Assembly: GCA_960531495.1 (NCBI GenBank)
Contig: OY482848.1
Span: 30,690,677 to 30,754,676 of the forward strand
Direction of reading: 5' to 3'
DNA from: Zeus faber
Taxonomy: Eukaryota; Chordata; Actinopteri; Zeiformes; Zeidae
Length of the DNA stretch: 64,000 bases
Under the pieces are notes generated by a model. It ran no database searches, was not told where the DNA came from, and saw nothing but the letters and a program-made list of their open reading frames with translations. The position numbers and the translations under genes are program-made. Positions 1 through 47,008 of the stretch are shown in pieces (position 1 is the stretch's first letter; each line of letters begins with the position of its first letter).

Positions 1-21854
<21,854 letters not shown>

Positions 21855-22149
21855 GACTGGGGTTTACAGTACACTATCAAGTTCAGCATGTTTATTTCTC
21901 TTCTTCTGTTTTTTTTTTTTAATTATATGCGAATGCAGTTTATTTGTTTTGTGTGTTGAGTTTTTGATGTAGACCCGTTCTTGGTTGGTTTGTTTATTTA
22001 AAAAAAAAAAAAAGGGACCTCATACTTTGCCCATCGTGGCGCTTCAACACTTTTAACAACCAATGCACAAATGTTTCTTTTGCTTGCAAGTTATGGTTGC
22101 TGATTTAAACTTTTTGTACTGTTCATTTAAAGTACAAAAACAAGTGAAC

Positions 22150-22155
22150 ATTAAA
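22150..22155 (+). terminator. candidate poly(A) signal of tdrd7
   Basis: ATTAAA lies about 300 bp after the tdrd7 stop. It is the only signal-like hexamer I noticed in the first 400 bp of 3' UTR. Cleavage has not been tested. Confidence 0.35.
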
Positions 22156-22689
22156 ATGAGAAATATCAAGTTTTGGAGTCGCTGTTTCGGTGTCAAGGGA
22201 GCAATATCACCTTGCATTCATCCTTTAAAATTTGTGATGCAATAATTTAAATTGGTTTAATATTCTTGACAATTGGCATTGTGGGGTTGTTGAGTCATTA
22301 GGAGCGGAGATGGAAGAGAGTGAGCATTTCAAGACTTATTGTCTGTTCAGTTGACTACGAGCCAGCATCCAGAACAGCAAATCCCCATCCACTTTATTCA
22401 AGAGGTGGACACTTTCTGCATTAGAAGCTGTCTAACTTCAAGGTTAGTTCAGCTCAATTTACTTAACCTAAACTAATTGAGTTATTAGCCAAAACTTGTT
22501 TTTTTAATCATTGGGAGTCAACTAGAGTGAGCTGCAGTAGCAGGGTACACCCATATATAGATACACACAGATATACGTATAAGTTTGACGAGCTTGCTTA
22601 TTGTTACACTTTATCTGTTAGTTCAATTCCATCCATCAATCAAGGCTGTTATATTTTTCTCACCATAGCTGAAGTGGCTTTTCACAAGT

Positions 22690-23835
22690 TGAATTAATCC
22701 ATTTTGAATATCACGGGTTAAAGAATTTTCATTCTCTAAAAGGAATGGGAAAACTGTACAGATATAAGCTGTTCTTGGGACAGGAAATGACCAAATTCAT
22801 CCAAAAATTGCGAATATGATTTGTCACTTTGGAACCATTCAGCAAAGAGTAAGGATTTGTCTCTGATAAGTATGTTGCAGTTGTTCCAGAGAGGTTTATG
22901 AGGTGAGAAATGTTGGAGAAAGGACAGCGTCCAAGCTAGAAGGGCTTGCTAATGGAGTTTTGACTGTTTCATTGGCAATCTGTTCAGCAGAAAATTACAT
23001 CTCAAAAGAAAAGAGACCAACTTTTGTTAAATGTATTTTGGGATAAAATGCCAAATTTAATCAGGACTTTTAAGAGTTACCCAGTTAACCTTAAAGGTAT
23101 TAATAGTATCAAGGAAATCCAAGACCACCTCCTGCTTTACTATTGGAAAATACATTATTTTAAACTTTATGTGATTTATTCCGAATAAAATCTAGAAAAA
23201 TTATATTTACTTTAGTGTAGTATCATTAGCCAAATGTATCCACATCATTAAATAAAATAAAGATAAATATGGATACACAAAACAAGATAAGCCCTCTGCT
23301 TTTGAGTCTACATAGGATAAACAAATTACTTTGAAGCCAAATATTAACAATAGTCTTGGTATTTTCTAGTCTGATAAATTGAGATTTCGAGCTATAAGAT
23401 TTTTAGTCATAAAAATTTCAAATACTTAACGGAATTCCTTAACGGGATATTTTCAATGACAGAATCATCCCAATCATGCAGAGACAAAATTTCACACTTG
23501 GACATATTCAATCTTAGACCTGAAGCATTGGAAAGTTGGTTAACCAAATTAATAGAATTACACAATTTGTTCTTGTCTTTTAAAAAAAGTGTGGTATCAC
23601 CTCCCAGTTGGGAAATGTTTTATTCTGCCAAAAAAAAAAACATTCCTTCAAAAGTTCTGTCATTTATGATATTAATTGACAATAATTCAGTGACTAAAAT
23701 AAATAAAAAAGGAAAAATAGGCAGCCTTGCCTGACCCTTCTATTAATTTAGAATTCAGAGGTATTACAAATAATTATAACCAAGCTATTAATGTTTTTGC
23801 AAAACTTACTGACAATGTCAACAGCAGGACCAAAC
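22690..23835 (-). mobile_element. L1-like LINE remnant, 3' half
   Basis: The minus strand shows broken frames resembling the end of fish L1 ORF2. Pieces include INSLVIIICNTSEF with RRVRQGCLFF (the RT block before the active site) near 23740-23830, and PLWNNCNILIRDKSLLFAEW with FQSDKSYSQFLDEFGHFLS near 22770-22890. Many stops and shifts are present. The matching 5' part lies at 24657-25010. Confidence 0.6.
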
Positions 23836-24656
23836 CCAAAGTCTGCAGGACAACAACTCTGTCAGAGCGGGATGTAGAGCAAGGGCCTCATAAGCTCCAG
23901 GTCCCAATGGAGTTTATACAGGCTCTACAAAAATGCACCAGATGTCCTCTGATGCCTCTAGACTCTAGAGGAATACCGCCTCCATTAGAAGCTCATGGAG
24001 GCGGTATGGCACAAGCAGGAGATACCAACATCCTGGCGGAGTGCCAGAGGAATCCTGATTCCAAAAGAAAAAGGACTCATCAGATATCTGCCAATTCCAC
24101 CAGATCAGCCTCCTAACGTCAAAGGCAAAATCTTCCTTCACGCGGTGGCTCACAGCCTGTCGGGATACCTGCAAAGAAACCATCCGACTGATGGGAGGGA
24201 GTGGAGAAGAGAAGGATCTCCTGGAAAGAGCTGTGGGAAATGGAGACTTTTAGAGCGAGGTTCACCATCAAGGCTATGTATGATGTCCGGCCATCTCCCA
24301 AGAATATCAGCCAGTGGTACGGGGAAGATCCCTGACTCCAGCAACACTGGAACACATCCTGGTGGGCTGCCAGACAAGCCTCACTCACGGCTGATACTCG
24401 CGATTGGAAGATGGTGGCGGACTAAGTGCCGGAGGCTCTGCTTCCCAGCTGAGATCACATCAACCAACCTCAGACCAGACCCTGTGCTATGGTTGCATTG
24501 ACTCCGTCTCATTTACAGCATCAAGCTCACGGTGCCCTGGGAAGATGCAGCAGAGGAGGCCTACGAGCGCAAGAAGCGGTGGTTGCAGCCGATGCGCGAC
24601 AAAGTGGCGGCAAAGCAAAGGTCCGCCAAGATTTTCAAATCTGAGGAGTGATAGGA
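23836..24656 (+). pseudogene. reverse-transcriptase retrotransposon remnant
   Basis: The plus-strand frame shows VWHKQEIPTSW, ILIPKEKGLIRYLPI and VKGKIFLHAVAHSLSGYL. These resemble the start of an RT domain (bridging text, then a glutamate-glycine-lysine-like block). Near 24531 an LTVPWEDAAEEAYERKKRW stretch reads in another frame. I recall such a tail from a fish LINE of uncertain clade. The copy has shifts and internal deletions. It separates the two L1-like blocks. Confidence 0.45.
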
Positions 24657-25010
24657 TGCCAATTATCTATTAATAAAGGGTCTTCATCGGGTTTGGGGAT
24701 AAGAGATATAACACCTTGTTTCAATGTAGCAGCCGTCTCTCTTTTACTGATGCGTTCCTTGTACATACTGATGAATTGATTTTGAATAAGTTCCCAAAAG
24801 TATAGAAAATTCAACAGACCATCGATTCCTGGAGATTTGCCTTTCTTCATTGAAAACAATGCATCTTTAAATTCATTAGCTCATCAATCAAACAAGAAAG
24901 ATAGCGTTGCCTTGCTTAATTATTAGTGCAATACATCTACAATCACTAGAAGGCACCGTTTCAACATCATCACCTTTATATGTATGTCCAAAAAATGACC
25001 CCCTTGTGTT
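24657..25010 (-). mobile_element. L1-like LINE remnant, RT start
   Basis: The minus-strand frame 24859-24635 reads MFSMKKGKSPGIDGLLNFLY, then ISLIPKPDEDPLLIDNWHPIT, a classic start of the L1 RT domain. Upstream text to about 25010 continues as degraded ORF2. It stops abruptly at the foreign fragment. Confidence 0.7.
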
Positions 25011-25213
25011 TTCCAGAATCGTGTATCCGATTGACAAGAATGTGTTTCCTGAAATTGAATGAAATCAGCCTAGTTCAGCCTGAGCTCTATTGCATAACAG
25101 AACCCCTGACATTTAAAGACATGACATCCAGAGAGATCCATACACTAGAAGGAGGGGAGAGAACAAAAAAAAGACGAGAGGAGCGCTCCTCGGGCGGCGA
25201 CAGACGCGCTCCG

Positions 25214-25221
25214 TGACGTCA
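25214..25221. promoter_or_regulatory. CRE palindrome
   Basis: TGACGTCA, the full CREB/ATF consensus, lies in the GC-rich block about 9.3 kb before the tmod1 start codon. Confidence 0.5.
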
Positions 25222-25587
25222 CTTGAGTGACGGGGCAGCCGGTGGCGGGAGGTGGGAGGGGCTTCGAAGTGCGCTTTTGCCTTTTGCGGGGGAGGTTGGA
25301 GCCGCCTGGACAGATCACTCAGAGGCAGTGAGAGTGTGGGGGGGAGCCGCGGAGCCCGTCATAACGGAATTATCGGGACGGTTTCATCTGATGAAAGTTT
25401 TTTTTTTTTGTTGTTCTTTTTTGTTTTGGTGCCCCCCCCCCCCACCCACCCACCCCTTCTCTTTTGGATTTTGTCTCCCAAGCTTGAAACCCGTGGAGTG
25501 TGCAGAGTGCGTCTGCAGCCCTGCAGGCTCGGGAGGGAACCATATCTGGTCAAAGTATTCGTTGCTGTCACAAAGCGGGACGTCCGG

Positions 25588-25597
25588 CTATAAATAG
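25588..25597. promoter_or_regulatory. MEF2-type / TATA-like site
   Basis: CTATAAATAG fits the MEF2 consensus exactly and also contains a TATA-like TATAAATA. It lies 12 bases before a possible splice donor, so a downstream start 30 bases away would skip that donor. A MEF2 role suits a muscle gene but is untested. Confidence 0.45.
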
Positions 25598-26237
25598 CTC
25601 TGGAGGAGGTACGTAAATGCATGCAACATAACAATGCGTGCAATTTAAAGCAAACATGAGCAGGGGGAAAGAAAACATCTGACATCTGAAGGCCACAGCT
25701 GGGAAGTAGTAATGGGGGGAAAAAGCAACAACCTCACTAGAGTTGTGTGAAGAGTGTGTGCGTGTGCGTGTGTGCGTCAAACTCAAACCCAAAGCAAGGT
25801 CAACCGAGTTTGAACCAGTTATCACCTCCCTGCATGATGTAAACTCTATATTTGATCATGCAGACTGCTTTTAGACAAATGGCCAATCGTTCTGACTGAC
25901 TGTACAACTATGTTCTCTGTTCACTCCTGGTAAATTGGGTTTGGACCGACTTTGTTTTACATCATTTCACATTTTTAAGGTCTAGGCAAAGTAGCTCCTT
26001 GGCTTGAAAGTACAATTTGGTCTACTATGTGCTAAATAAGCTCTTAACGTACTGTCACAATTGTACAACCCCCCCAACCAGCGCAACATTGGGGAATTGA
26101 TGTGACAAACCTTAACATTTTGACCTCTGCAGAATGCACAAATGGCTTGACCCTCCCCACCCCACCCCACCCATCCACCCATCCCTTCATTATAAAGCTC
26201 CCATACATGACTCCATACTGCAGTGGTGTCTATTAAA

Positions 26238-26688
26238 GCTCCTTTCACACATACTATAGTTCCCTGTAAATGACTGGGACAACATTTTAGGCACCGCTAG
26301 TGATTCTCTCTGTTCACACATGCAGCTACATTCAGGAACATTTCCCTTTCTTGCGCCTTTTCACACATGCCATGGCAATGCCGGAATAGATGGGGCAATG
26401 GACAGTCCAGCAGATGGCGGTAATGCAACACTTATGGATGGCAACCACCATAAAACTCAACAGAAGAAGAAGAAGAAGCCGATGGGGCAAGGTGGGATAT
26501 ACGTGTATTCTGCGGAAGATAATTCTTGTTATTTTCAAGAACATGGTGGCGAGGAGCTGTTTTCATTCGGTGCCATTGTTATTGTAACGCAGAGGTTCCC
26601 AACCACCCGGCCCTGGACTGGTGCCCTGCCGCTGGGCGTTCGCCTGGAGAAGGCTGGGAAAAGGCGGGCGCAGTGTGTTTAGCCTGTG

Positions 26689-26723
<35 letters not shown>

Positions 26724-27413
26724 CAGGCCGAATAATTATTTATGATCTACCATTAACAGGCATTAAACGTGTGTCTTTCCCAACCAATCAAAAGTTCAAA
26801 AATGTTCTCCTCTCCGCTGTGTGGTCAGAGCGATCTGAAATGGAAAACAAGTAAGAGCAAGAACAAATAAAAACTGAGTTTTTACTGTATCCGGCTCCGC
26901 GCTCTGGTGCAGCCGGCGGGTAAGTGTCGCGCTTGTGCCCACTTGAAGCACCATCCCTAACTCGAAAAGACACGTCTAGGGGCTGAGTGGCATTTTTTAA
27001 GAAACATAAAGACCTGTCCCCATAGAGACTGGACGTGTTTCAGTTTCTCTTCTTCGCAGCCAAGTGCCACAATTCAGATCAGACTGGCTTTTTTTTCCCA
27101 AATTTTTTTTTTCTTCCGGGAAACAAATAACATTCAAAACTGTACTAAATCAATATTCGTAAAAAAACACTATTTGTGCTTTGCCAATACCAGATTCGGA
27201 TTCCACACCTATTTTACGTGCTTGTTCCGGCAATGTTACTACTTCCATTCACAACGCAGCCGTACCGGCATTATCCCGTAAAATGTTACTAGGTCTAAAG
27301 GTGGGAAAATTCAGATTTCCCGGAATATTGATCCCTGCTCCCTTTCACACATGACCCCATGCAGAAAATGTTCTGGACATTTTAGTGTTAGACTGCATTT
27401 GTGAAAGGGCCTC
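26238..27413. repeat. MITE-like element with CCTTTCACA ends
   Basis: The left end gctcctttcacacat and the right end ttgtgaaagggcctc are inverted copies about 1.2 kb apart. The internal 27240-27390 segment recurs inverted at 55975-56160. Poly-T (26691-26720) and other repeats interrupt it. It is treated as a non-autonomous, composite DNA transposon. Confidence 0.45.
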
Positions 27414-30400
27414 TAGTAACATTTATGGAAAATGCCGGTAGGGCTGTGTTGTGTTGTGTGAATGGAAGCAGTAACATTGCCTAAGCATTGCCGGAACTGT
27501 GGAGCTTGGCTGCAAAGCCGAGAAACTGAACATGTCCAGTCTCTACGGAAGAGTGAAGATACATTGTTTCAACACTAAGGAGTGATTGGGAACCCCTTTT
27601 TTCAGCACCACACTTGGGAGTCACAGCATCGGGCATTAAAACTAAAATCTAAATAAAACACACTCACTGTCCCTATAGGGAAGTGGTGGTCATTTGGTGG
27701 CTCGTGAGTCTATTTCGAGTGGACTCGGCCCTTGAGCACACCCTCTGATTCTGAAGTTTTTCGCGCATATAGGCCACCCCACAATGATGTGCACTAGGCT
27801 TGGGCTGATTTACAATTAAATCGTCTATCAGTGATTGGTTCTGTCATCGGCAACCAACTCCGTCGATCGCAGTGATGACAGACGTTTTTGTTTTCTCGTT
27901 TTTTATCCCCCAGGAAGAATCTGAGAATTTAAACGGTGTAAGTGGAGTTTACCGTGAAATTGGAGCGAAGAGAGAGGGGTAAAAGGAGAGGGCGAGAGGG
28001 AGAGAGGGTGCGGAGGGTCTCTCCCTGTCCGTCCAGAGCTGTCCAGTAACCACTGGTGATCGGGTCTCACTTACCCTTTACAGTCCCATACAGAGACTTT
28101 AAGGGGCAAGTGCTCGGCCCCCCCCCCGCAGGTACCTGCCGCTCAATATTCAAATCATGTGATTATAATATAGCAATATATAATATAATCTCATAGAGCT
28201 AGATTGAGATTTATTTTGTTTCCTTAGTTTCTTACTTGTATGGAAATTGAAAAATGTAACCCAAACTCAGAGAATAGGAGCAGCGTTTTTTTTATTCTCC
28301 TCCAGACAGCGTGCACACTGGTACCCGTGCCTGTATTTTTATTTTACATCTATTTATTTTAGTTTGTTTCCTACATGTATGAAACGATGTTTAAACACAA
28401 CTGAGTTAGGGGACTATCCAAGTTCTTACTCTGTACTGTTCCAAAAAAAACTGTGCGTCCCCACTGTCGGGACACATCTCCCCATTGCTTTTGGTTACTT
28501 TGGGACTTAATTTAGTAAAAACTGGAGGTTTTTGTGTCAATGCTTTACTTCTAAATAATGAATCCTGCCCTTGGAACGGGGAGACCGCATTTGCCACATT
28601 ACATTACGCTCTATGCGCGCACAAACCCAACCCTGCGCATGCGTGTGCCCCCGATAAAATCGTATATCTGGATTGGAATTCTGCATGATCGCCCAAGTCT
28701 ACTCCCCCTGACCTTTTTGGTCAGATTGGGTTTTGAAACTCGTACTAATTTCTACTAAGACAAATAAAATGACATGACACATTTAATGCAACTACTTCAG
28801 TTTCTGCGAACGGTAGATAGGCTCTACCCCTGCGTTGAATATAGTTAAATTGGTTGTGGTGAACTTGTTAGTATTTCCTTACAAATTGCTCTTTTCGACT
28901 GCTTGCCCCGGCTTTTGGCGAAGCCTATCAACCTGACTAACCCTAGTTAACTTTTGTGTTGTCAGGGTGTCCTGGAAAACATGGGATTTTGTAATGAAGT
29001 TTTTCCAATCCTTCTAAAGTCTTTGGAAAATAATATTACTGCCCAAAATGCCCCCGATGCTTGTGACCATGGGATCCTCTAGCATCCCATCCAGTCTTTC
29101 TGTATTACACTCAGAGCATGCTGGGATACGCACCAACCCCCTCGTACTGGGGGCCAAATTGTCTGACATTGGTAAACAGTAATAAGTGGGGGAGGAAAAT
29201 AAAACGATGAATGGCCGTACAGTGTGAGAAAGTTTCCCCCTCTTGTCCCTGAGATGATGGGCCGAGCCAGGCCCGGCGCCAGGATGACGTGACTGTGACC
29301 GTGACCGTGGGGCAGTTCAAAATGGCGAGGGGGCAGATCTTTTTATATAGTAAACAGTAGGTTATCATCCTGCTATGCCGATTTTTGGTGCAGGGGTTAT
29401 TTAAATATATTGTTTTTAAGCGTGAATGGGCATCAAGATTTTGCTGGAAACAGCTGTATTATATATCGACTAAAAGAGGGGGCCTCAACCCGACGGACCC
29501 TGTTTTAGTCGGTTGGTTGGGGGGTACTGACGGGGGGACCCTTAGACATGCAAGGGGCTTTTATTTTTTTTAAACCCAAATATCAATTGTCAAGTTTGGA
29601 TTAAATAGAATAATATAAACCGAAATATTATAAGCGAGTGCCACTGTGTGGTTTTAGTGGGGAAAAAAGAAGACGATAACTCCTTTCCCAACATTTTTTA
29701 TAATCACGGCAGGAGAATAACGGAGTAACTATCGTGTTTTAATGAGTCACGTATTCCAGAAGATATAACTTTATTTAGCCGGGAGGAAAAAGGAGAAGAG
29801 GAAGTGCAGACGACTAGTGGATTTATTTTCTTGGCAGGATATGAATATTCATGATGTACGTGTTCTAAATGCGTGCTCATTGGTCGAGTCCTAACTAGTT
29901 GTGCTGTTACTCGGCACTGAATGCTGTTTGTGCAGTGGGAAAAAGGACTGGATCAGACAACAAGCTTCAAATAATGTGTTTCATTACTGTCGTCTCTGAC
30001 ACTTGTATCTCGGCCAATATTTTTGTTGTTTTTGTTATTTTTCTATAGGGTACATACAACTTAAGCAAATGAGGGGGCAAAACCCCCTCAAGGGGGCCCT
30101 TGTGGCTCCGAACTCGGGCTCAGCAAACACTTGACATGGGATTCGGAGGGAAATCCAGTGAGCCTGTTACTTATAAGGGATAGGATACTGTATATGTTGC
30201 AAAATATAAATAGTGTAACACCTGCAAAGCTATGAAAAGTCTCTTGAAAACAAAAGGCCACTTCAGGCCCTTTGGTTCTCCCATTTCTAAGACAAAGTCC
30301 TGGAAAGGTCTTCTACTGTAGAGGAGATGTTTCTAAAATGTATTCCTATTTACACCTCTTATTATAAAAAACCTAGGGACAAATTGTCCAGCTTAATTTT

Positions 30401-31162
30401 AAAGCGAATGGAAGCAGCCGAGCGTCTAACGGGCCAGTTCACCTCAGTACCCGATGTGTTGGTTCACTGATGTATTTCATTAAAACCAGAACTCTGTTAC
30501 AGTCAAAAGTGGTGGCCATATCTCAAGGCTGAAATGCACTTTAATTGTATTTGTTTGTTCTTTGACATCCACAAAATCATTTTTTGTGTCATTTTGTGAA
30601 ACTATGGGTTAGGAATCTTCTCAAGAACGCCCCTTCGAGTTGATGGTAGACTTTTTATGTTAGCTTTTTTCACTGAGAAGACTGGCTTTGTTTGTTCACA
30701 TTTAACATTTTTGTGTAGTAGGCTGTTGTAAGACTAGTTTTTTAAGTCAATTGTGAAGGTTCTTAGAAACATGAGAAGTGCAAACCACAGGCAGAGGTAC
30801 CCCTGTACCCATGTCACTTAACAACTTAAAGGAACATTCCACCCAGAGCTTTGAGCTATATGAAGGTTTCGGTTTTGTATAAAGATCAATCACACAATCC
30901 AGTTTTGCAGCCAGGATCTACTCTAACAGTGTAAGCTAGAGAAAGTAGATATGTTCCTCTCAAGATCTTTCCGTTTACATGTCCTCTTACTCTCTACCTG
31001 ATTCGTCCATGAAACAAGTCCAGAGATGTGGTCCTAAACTTCTTGGCATGCTTAGACCTCCAGTTCCACAGTAGGCTACAAACAGGGAGTTCCGCTACGT
31101 AGTCTGGAACACTGCCTCGCAAGCAAGGTAGACCACCTGTAAAGGTGTGTCATGTAGACAAG
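27414..31162. other. tmod1 5' intron or spacer, nothing clear
   Basis: Mostly AT-rich unique-looking sequence. I see no exon, RNA gene or complete repeat. Open frames are short and lack splice context. Confidence 0.4.
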
Positions 31163-32513
31163 TCTTTCTCAACCAGGGGGGTCCCGACCCACAAGGGGGC
31201 CCCACAGAGTTGACGGGGGGCCTTAAGATGGATTTATTTAAAAACATAGAAAAATACTGAAAAACATAGAAAATGACTAAACAATGGAAACAAAATAAGA
31301 AAATAAATAAGATTTTCCAAATGTTATATTAGCTAAACAAGTGTTTATTTGTAATTTTTTTTCCCCAACACAAAATTGACATATCTACTCCGTGCCCTAT
31401 CAACAGACTTAGACTGGGGCACTCTCTGTGGTCTCTGACCCGGGTGGTGAGAACACATGCGCACAAGTAAAAAGTTCAAAGTAGCTCATGATGCAGCAAG
31501 ATATTGATACCATTCAGCAACACATATCTGTGTGAAGCTCTGAAGACAAAATATAGAGCCAGGTTGATCCTTGAGGATGACACCTTGGGTACATTCACAC
31601 TGCAAGCCTTAGTGCTCAATTTGGATTTATTGCTCAGATCAGATTTTTTTTGTTTGGCCGTTCACATTATTATTATTACTACAATACTCAAGTGTGAAAG
31701 GGTCACGGTCCTGAACTGACGCTGTTGCACAGAGGTAACAAAGACGTCCCACGCAGCACGCTGTCGTACGGAAGATTATTTATTTTCCCTCTCTGTACTG
31801 TATAGGTAGTGGGCAGGTGCAGGTGCCGGGGTTGGAGGCAGATGTGGTATGGGTGCCGCGGTGTACCTCACTCTGCTTGCTATTGGCGAAGTCGGAGGCG
31901 GAACCCGAGTTTATACTCCGAAGACAGATACTTTTTCTTTTGCGTCTTTGGTCCGTGAACATTTTGTGTGCTGCGGTCCGGTCGATGATAATAAAAAGGT
32001 TGGGAACCCCTGCTCTAGAGTGACGTAAAAGTCACATGAATTCCGATCCGACTGTTCAGACTGAGGTCGTATTGCAAAAAATTGGACCTGTATCTGATTA
32101 TGGACCACATTATGAAAGTGGCCCAGTTCGCAAAAGATCAGATTCCATGTCATTTGTGCCGTTCACACTGTCATAAAAAAAGAGATCTGAGTAACATATG
32201 AGCAAAAAAATTGTGTGAACGTAGCCCTTGTCAAAGATCCCCCCATGTATTGACAGTAGTATAAGCTGCTGCTGGCTTATTAGCAAAATAAATGTTATAA
32301 TTGTGCTTTTTCTGTGGTATTTATTTTGGACATTTTTGTTTTTGGAATTTGGATTTATTTCTTATTTTTGAAGAGATGGTAACTTAAATATATATTTACG
32401 TTAGTTTGAAAGTAAACACCCGCGTTATAGGAGGATAAAAGTCGATCATATGAAATATTTTATTGGACACAGGGGAGGGGGGCCTTGGCAGCAAAACGCT
32501 TGAGAACCACTGA
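31163..32513. repeat. hAT-like MITE composite
   Basis: The left end tctttctcaaccagggggg and the right end cgcttgagaaccactg are imperfect inverted copies of a TIR used by fish hAT-like MITEs. Inside, near 31998-32018, a second end reads ggttgggaacccctgctcta, pointing to a nested element. Confidence 0.5.
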
Positions 32514-33980
32514 TTCAGATGGCAAGTTTCCTCTAATTCCGGTTGAAATTGAGTCTGGATGAGTTCAGCCCTCATTTATGTTGTGAATTGCCCGTCTGAG
32601 CGTAGACGTCTTTTGAACTGTTACTTTTGAACCACATTTCACAGGTTTAGCCCTAGACATAGCGCCTGCAACATTTTATCAACCAAAACATGTTCACAGG
32701 GTAAATTATGTAAACAGAGGTACAGTGTAGAAGTGTACTGCCCGTGCCTAATTTCCCTTTCCATAATCCTCTTTCTTCATCTGAGGGGGAAAACAAGGAA
32801 CAGATTTTGTAAATACCCCGGTCAGTCGAGTTCTGTTTTCGCCAAGTCAGCGCGCGGTCTCCTGCGTTGTTACCTCGAGCAAGTCAGAGTTCTACTTGTT
32901 TGGTTCTGAGAAGTCGTCCTGTCACGGTGCCACGCAAGAGGATGGCACATCAAAGCAATGGCACACTGCAATCCTTTTTAGGGAGTCAGGCAGAAACCTT
33001 AATGCATTATCAGCACCTGCACCCTGCAAAGTAAAGACGTGTTTAGCCAGAGATTAGACATTAAATTAATGCATTTGATATATTCTGTTTCCAGGACGCA
33101 GTATTATTGAAGCAAGCTATTTTTGTCTCATGCGGGGACTCACCCAGAAGTATGTCCACGGAACAATATGAGGCCCTAAACCTGCAGCACACAAAACTCA
33201 GAGGGTGGGGTGAGAGAGTGACAGCCATGCAAAGAGTGGGGTGTTGTGACCACTGTCGTAAAAGATTCTGCTCAACCTCATCTGTCGTCGCCCATCCCGG
33301 TTTTACAGCCGGGGACCGATCCAACAATGTAGGAGACTGAGGAAGCTGGATCTAGCTGCTGTCGCTGATTCCATGTTGACTGATGTTATGTAGAAGACGA
33401 CTACTTCTTATAAATATTAGTCTATACCACCATCTACCACCAATACACCCCCATAAAATAAACAGTATGGACAACATCTCAAGTATTATTGTCCTCTTGA
33501 CCCTCATTTCTCTAGCAAAGGCAGCCAGTACCGCGAGTTGTACATGTAGCATAGTCTGGAAAAGACTGTGTTAAAACAAGGTAGTACAACTCTCATTACG
33601 CCAGGAGAAAGCTCGCTCACCCGCCCGACTGAGATCTTCCTCACTTAGAAGTATCCTTCATTTTGACATTCCGCCAAACTTTTCTTTTTTGCTTTCGCCA
33701 ACCACAAATCCAAATCTTAAATGGGTCAGACGTTGCCTGGTGGCGGAATACCCGGTTAATTCCCCGGACAGGTAGGATCCAGACAAAAGCCAGATATTCC
33801 CCCTCGCCCCCCTGAGAAGTAAACAGGACACCGCTGAGCAAAACGTCGCAATTGGGAGAGAAAGAGACGGAGGAAGGTGAGGGGCTTCCATGGCAGTTAT
33901 GTTGAAATACAGTAAGAGGGGAAATGAAGTGTCTCCTTAACACACAGACTTCCTGTGTCTGCTAGAGAGCTATTCATCTG
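32514..33980. other. tmod1 5' intron, nothing clear
   Basis: No exon, RNA gene or complete repeat recognised. Confidence 0.35.
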
Positions 33981-33986
33981 TGTGTG

Positions 33987-33989
<3 letters not shown>

Positions 33990-34049
<60 letters not shown>
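33990..34049. repeat. (GT)n microsatellite
   Basis: About 30 GT units, followed by a poly-G run near 34061-34069. Confidence 0.97.
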
Positions 34050-34052
<3 letters not shown>

Positions 34053-34561
34053 GGACAAGGGGGGGGGGGTGTTCAGGTCACTGAGGTCGGGGCCATCTTG
34101 TCAGCTGCACTGATTTAAAAATAAAAAAAACTGCACTCCATCCCAGTCTGTCTCCAGATGGTTTTGAGATGGAAAAAGAGGTTGTTTGAGACACATGAGA
34201 ATGGACCTTTGACTTTTTTTCATGGTAGGGCTGACCTTGTGCCCATAGAGGGCGGTGGTTTGTGTCTGGTTGTACGGTTTTTAATAAATCCTTCCAACTT
34301 GAAATTCATGTTTGGCCTTGATTTCTTGATTTCTGTCCACAGCGGTCTCCCTCTCCAAGGGGTAACTAGGGCGCCAGGAGGACATTTATTTTTTTAAATC
34401 CAGGATTTTCTTTTGACCGTATTGTAGCGTATTGAGGTGAGTACACCTGTTGACAAAGACCTTATCGGAGACTGGAAAATTCTGTCTGTCTGTCTGTACC
34501 TACAGGCTGACTTCTTCCGTCTTGGATGTATTCCGTGTTGTTTCCAGGCGTGCTGTCCACC

Positions 34562-47008
<12,447 letters not shown>

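Larger units (their letters stand above)
25140..25608 (+). promoter_or_regulatory. tmod1: candidate tmod1 promoter and non-coding first exon
   Basis: A locally GC- and CpG-rich block stands out in AT-rich DNA between tdrd7 and tmod1. It contains a full CRE palindrome, a gggaggggctt GC-box and KLF-type site near 25255, and a MEF2-type site, and it ends at a good donor (gaggag before gtacgt at 25609). A splice to the acceptor at 34504-34505 or 34547 would place an untranslated leader before the tmod1 ATG. No transcript data were available, so this is inference. Confidence 0.4.

Noticed and set aside
26320-26682. 120-codon frame between tdrd7 and tmod1
   Set aside because: Falls inside the MITE-like composite, with no homology that I can name.
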